The notes under the pieces were generated by a model. It was not told the DNA's origin. It did no database searches and worked only from the letters and a program-made list of their open reading frames with translations. A stretch of 64,000 nucleotides of DNA from Sulfurospirillum diekertiae (GTDB taxonomy: Bacteria > Campylobacterota > Campylobacteria > Campylobacterales > Sulfurospirillaceae): positions 2,418,001-2,482,000 of the forward strand of contig NZ_CP023275.1 in assembly GCF_002309535.1 (NCBI RefSeq), written 5' to 3'. How positions within the stretch are numbered: position 1 is the first letter of the stretch; each line of letters opens with the position of its first letter. Positions 61,068 to 64,000 of the stretch are shown here, one piece after another. A program made the translations under genes and the position numbers.

Positions 61068-61853
61068 CTAATGATTCGTGTGAATAAACGAAGGGATACA
61101 CACAGGATAACCACACGATGTCTGTTTAAGCTCAATATTGGTATGGTAAAGTTCATTGATGAGCTCTTGTGTAATTGTTTTACATGTAAGCCCATGCGCC
61201 AAAACGTGACCATCTTTAAGCGCATAGGTATAGCCACCGAGCATTAAAGCATGTTCCGGAAAATGGGTTGATTTTAAGAAGGTGTAGCCTTCCTTAGAGA
61301 GATTCATAATGGTTTCTAAAAGACGGAGCTGATTGCCGTAATCCAGCCCAGAAACCGGCTCATCCATCACCAAAATCTTTGCACCTTGTGCTAAAGAACG
61401 TGCAATTAAAACCAACTGTTTTTCTCCACCACTCAATGTTTGGAACGTACGTTTTTCCAAATGCAAAATCCCCAACCGCTCCATCGCCTCACGTGCCAAG
61501 TGTATGTCAGCTTGACTTGGCTTTTTAAACCATGTCTCAAAAGCAATGCGCCCCATAAGCACAATATCAAGCGCAAAAAAGGCAAACGCCACTTGTGTAC
61601 TTTGCGGCACATAGCTTACATGTAAAGCGCGCTCTTTGATGGAATAGCTCTGTAACGTTTTGCCTTTTAAGATCACTTCACCACTTTTAGGCGTTAAAAG
61701 TCCTAAAAAGAGTTTCATCAATGTACTTTTTCCTGTGCCATTGGGACCTAAAAGCGAGACGATACTGCCTTCTTCAATGCGAAGGTCAACCCCTTGTAAA
61801 ATAGGCTTGTCATTGTAAGAAAAAAAGATATTTTCCGCTTGGTAAAAACTCAT
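61068..61853 (-). CDS. FecE/BtuD-type ABC transporter ATP-binding protein
   Basis: 261 residues. Walker A is GPNGTGKSTLMK, the signature LSGGEKQLVLIARSLAQGA and Walker B ILVMDEPVSGLD. The stretch HVSYVPQSTQVAFAFFALDIVLMGR is typical of iron-siderophore/B12 importers. It starts inside the end of the permease gene (4-nt overlap). Two TTACATGTAA cores lie in the coding region (61180 and 61616). Confidence 0.93.
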   Translation of the reverse strand: MSFYQAENIFFSYNDKPILQGVDLRIEEGSIVSLLGPNGTGKSTLMKLFLGLLTPKSGEVILKGKTLQSYSIKERALHVSYVPQSTQVAFAFFALDIVLMGRIAFETWFKKPSQADIHLAREAMERLGILHLEKRTFQTLSGGEKQLVLIARSLAQGAKILVMDEPVSGLDYGNQLRLLETIMNLSKEGYTFLKSTHFPEHALMLGGYTYALKDGHVLAHGLTCKTITQELINELYHTNIELKQTSCGYPVCIPSFIHTNH

Positions 61854-62866
61854 GCAAATCCTTTTTTCGCATTTTTAAGCGCAAAAATAAAAATGGGAAT
61901 ACCAATCAGCGATGTCGCAATACCAATGGGAATTTCAACACTCATAGACGTACGGCACAATGTATCAACGATCACTAAAAATGTCGCACCCAAAAGCGCA
62001 CACATCGGAAGTAAAACGCGGTTATCGGCACCGACTAAAAAACGTGCAATATGCGGAATGATGAGCCCTACCCAACCAATCATACCCGCAACGACTACCG
62101 TGAGCGTACTCAAAAGAGTTGCCAATAAAATCGCACTGTTACGCACCCATGCCACCCGTATACCCAGCGCTTTAGCGTCATCGTCGCCAAGGCTTAAAAC
62201 GTTAAGGTATTTACCCATTAATGAAAGTACAATCGTGCTCAGAATCAGAGGCATTGCAACACTCGAGAGTGTTTTCATATCGACCGCACTGAAAGAACCC
62301 ATCAGCCAATAAACAATAGTCGGAAGTTTATTGTAAGGATCGGCAACATATTTCACTGTAGAAAGTAGTGCAGAAAAAAGAGAGCTAGAAATAACACCGC
62401 CTAAGACTAATAGAATCGTCTGTGAGCCACTCCTACCGTAAATCTTTGCCACGCCAAGCGCCACTAAAACCGCTACAAAACCAAAGGTAAACGAGAAGAG
62501 TTGTACCCCAAGCCAGCTATTGGAAATCATAATGCCAAGAGCGGCACCAAACGAAGCACCCGCTAACACGCCCAAAATTCCAGGTGAAACCAGAGGATTC
62601 ACAAACATCGCTTGAAATGCTCCACCTGAAACCGAGAGGGCTGCTCCCACAAGAACAACGGCTAAAATACGTGGTAAACGTATGTCAAAAACGATATTTG
62701 AAAGGAGTGCTACTTCATGGGGTGCTGTTCCAATGGTAAAAAATTTCCATAAAAGAAGTTGTCCTAATGTCCTAAGGTCAATCTCATAACGTCCCAAAGC
62801 CAAAGAGATAAGCAAACTTGCACCTAGCGCCACAATTATCATGCTAAAAAGAAGCGAGTTTTTCAT
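61850..62866 (-). CDS. FecCD-family ABC transporter permease
   Basis: 338 residues with nine to ten membrane helices. FecCD motifs are ALGRYEIDLRTLGQLLLW, RLPRILAVVLVGAALSVSGGAFQAMFVNPLVSPGILGV and the coupling region GWVGLIIPHIARFLVGADNRVLLP. It probably works as a homodimer since only one permease gene is present. It overlaps both neighbours by 4 nt. Confidence 0.95.
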   Translation of the reverse strand: MKNSLLFSMIIVALGASLLISLALGRYEIDLRTLGQLLLWKFFTIGTAPHEVALLSNIVFDIRLPRILAVVLVGAALSVSGGAFQAMFVNPLVSPGILGVLAGASFGAALGIMISNSWLGVQLFSFTFGFVAVLVALGVAKIYGRSGSQTILLVLGGVISSSLFSALLSTVKYVADPYNKLPTIVYWLMGSFSAVDMKTLSSVAMPLILSTIVLSLMGKYLNVLSLGDDDAKALGIRVAWVRNSAILLATLLSTLTVVVAGMIGWVGLIIPHIARFLVGADNRVLLPMCALLGATFLVIVDTLCRTSMSVEIPIGIATSLIGIPIFIFALKNAKKGFA

Positions 62867-63879
62867 ACACGCCCCAAAATGTGATGAAGCTGCGTGTCGT
62901 TTAGATCAATGTTTAAAAAGAGTTTGTAAAATTCACGCATCTCTTGCGTAAATTGCTCTGAATTTGGCGTAGTATAAAGGATATGTGTCAACCATTTGAC
63001 TCCTAAAAGACGCATAAATGATGGTGGTCGGTCGATCCAGTTAAACGGCACTTTGGGCACTAAATAAACCCTACCCTCACGAACCGCTTTGATAGAATTC
63101 CACCTCGCATCGCTTTTAACTTTTTCCACAAATTCTCGCTCTTGCGCCACAATGACATCAGGGTTATACAAAATCACCTGTTCTAAAGAGACTTTTTCAA
63201 GCCCCATACCACTTTTAGTAGTGCATAAATGAGGGTTGATACCCCCTGCAAATTTGATCGCTTCATAATGAAATGACTGGTCACACTCCGTAGAAAGTCC
63301 ATCCGCACCCTCAGCATAGTAAACAACAGGGCGTTTAGATGCATTGGCTTTCACGATTTCTTTGGTATGTTCAAGTGCTTTCGTTGCATAGTCTGAGAGA
63401 ATCTTTGCTCGTTGCTCTCTGCCTAAAACCTCACCAAAAAAGAGATAGGCTTTCGGTAAACTCTCAACACTTTCAAGATCAACATCAATGCTTGGAATTT
63501 TGCTACTCTCAAAGAGATACTGTGCTAGTTGACTGGAAGCATCGTTATTCCATAAAAAGACAACATCGGGATGCAAGGAGAGCAAGGTTTCACGGTTCAT
63601 GCTGTTCCCTCCCCCTTGAAGACCTCCTACAACGGGAAGCGCCATGAAGCGAGGATCGAGCATGTTGGAAGACTCATTATTGCCCCGTGCATGGTTAAAG
63701 TTAAGCCCAACAATCAGTGAAGCATCAATCGTATAGATCATGTAAGTTGATGGCGGTGATGTACCAAATACCTTGGTAATAACATCAGGAATTTCAACTT
63801 TCTTACCACCCATATCAACTATTTCACGCGCACTAAGGCTTAAGAGTAAACACAAAAGGACGCAGACTATTTTTTTCAT
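62863..63879 (-). CDS. Periplasmic binding protein of the FecCD importer
   Basis: 338 residues with a signal peptide (about 1-17). It is a type III binding fold with a long central helix (VESLPKAYLFFGEVLGREQRAKILSDYATKALEHTKE). Motifs are LLSLHPDVVFLWNN, LEQVILYNPDVIVAQ and VPFNWIDRPPSFMRLLGVKWL, the last common in binding proteins for metal chelates and oxyanions. The substrate could be a ferric siderophore, cobalamin, nickel chelate or molybdate. The start overlaps the stop of the partial gene upstream (ATGA). Confidence 0.9.
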   Translation of the reverse strand: MKKIVCVLLCLLLSLSAREIVDMGGKKVEIPDVITKVFGTSPPSTYMIYTIDASLIVGLNFNHARGNNESSNMLDPRFMALPVVGGLQGGGNSMNRETLLSLHPDVVFLWNNDASSQLAQYLFESSKIPSIDVDLESVESLPKAYLFFGEVLGREQRAKILSDYATKALEHTKEIVKANASKRPVVYYAEGADGLSTECDQSFHYEAIKFAGGINPHLCTTKSGMGLEKVSLEQVILYNPDVIVAQEREFVEKVKSDARWNSIKAVREGRVYLVPKVPFNWIDRPPSFMRLLGVKWLTHILYTTPNSEQFTQEMREFYKLFLNIDLNDTQLHHILGRV

Positions 63880-63998
63880 ACCAATTCCTTTTTTTCATCG
63901 CAATAAGGACGTACGACTTCATTGAATGTTCGTAAAAGCGTTATATTTTCAAAAAGATCAACACCGAGTGGTTTCAATGTTATCGTGACATGATCTAA
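63876..63998 (-). CDS. C-terminal 40 residues of an unidentified protein (5' end outside window)
   Basis: The frame is open from the window edge to a TGA overlapping the binding-protein start. It reads LDHVTITLKPLGVDLFENITLLRTFNEVVRPYCDEKKELV. The overlap indicates an operon with the importer. Forty residues are not enough to name it. Confidence 0.7.
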   Translation of the reverse strand, partial: LDHVTITLKPLGVDLFENITLLRTFNEVVRPYCDEKKELV

Positions 63999-64000
63999 AC

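Noticed and set aside
60977-61237. N-terminal extension of the TonB receptor
   Set aside because: It overlaps the ATPase gene, and the ATG at 60976 directly gives a signal peptide after AAAGGAG.
1-64000. CRISPR arrays, insertion sequences, prophage or integrase genes
   Set aside because: No regularly spaced repeats, transposase, integrase or phage genes were seen; TTACATGTAA copies are irregularly spaced and have no spacer structure.

Overview
The window looks like a chromosomal segment of a Campylobacterota (Epsilonproteobacteria) bacterium, most like Sulfurospirillum. The reasons are the low-GC coding style, the Helicobacter-type fused urease small subunit, the Sec-containing periplasmic formate dehydrogenase with its TorD-like chaperone and small Tat protein, the TupABC tungstate importer, and the many two-component and GGDEF genes. 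The assignment rests on gene content only.

Layout. 1-1544: end of a sensor kinase and its OmpR-type regulator. 1616-12016 (minus): an eleven-gene urea block, urtABCDE (import) then ureD-ureA(fused)-ureC-ureE-ureF-ureG (hydrolysis and Ni insertion). 12116-16550: a hybrid kinase, a REC-kinase and a second OmpR-type regulator. 16557-23773: a lytic transglycosylase and a moxR-DUF58-vWA-vWA-TPR-BatD ('Bat') operon. 23876-30027: a TSUP permease, an amino-acid binding protein with its permease, a TPR membrane protein and an RND/MMPL exporter. 30268-30367: selC (tRNA-Sec). 30866-40719: porin, Y-family polymerase, an MgtA Mg2+ ATPase behind an elaborate leader, a cation diffusion facilitator, small membrane proteins and an exported Ppx/GppA-like protein. 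40858-43093: small genes, selD and yedF. 43216-48653: a binding protein with a GGDEF protein, MarR/MFS, and an exported unknown. 48702-58628: TupABC, a ModE-like regulator, FdhD and the formate dehydrogenase operon. 58979-64000: a TonB receptor with a FecCD-type ABC importer.

How the genes fit together. Two metal-enzyme programmes dominate. The first is urea uptake plus nickel urease, flanked on both sides by paralogous OmpR-type regulators. The second is formate oxidation by a Mo/W selenoprotein. Nearly everything that enzyme needs is here: tRNA-Sec, selenophosphate synthase, YedF, tungstate import, a ModE-like regulator, FdhD, a TorD-like chaperone and the three catalytic subunits. An in-frame TGA in fdhA splits what is really one 953-codon gene.

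Most unusual signals. (1) The leader of mgtA has a 24-codon ORF (MDDHP...) inside a double 10-bp hairpin. Its 3' arm can pair with either of two AAACCACCT copies, and a second hairpin hides the mgtA ribosome binding site; this looks like an undescribed translation-coupled switch. (2) The palindrome TTTACATGTAAA (core TTACATGTAA) occurs 21 times in 64 kb, in genes and between them, against well under one expected by chance. (3) The ABC binding protein and permease at 24956-26545 share one reading frame across a single TAA, and the permease has no ordinary start. (4) Candidate operators precede the urea operon, the formate dehydrogenase operon and marR.
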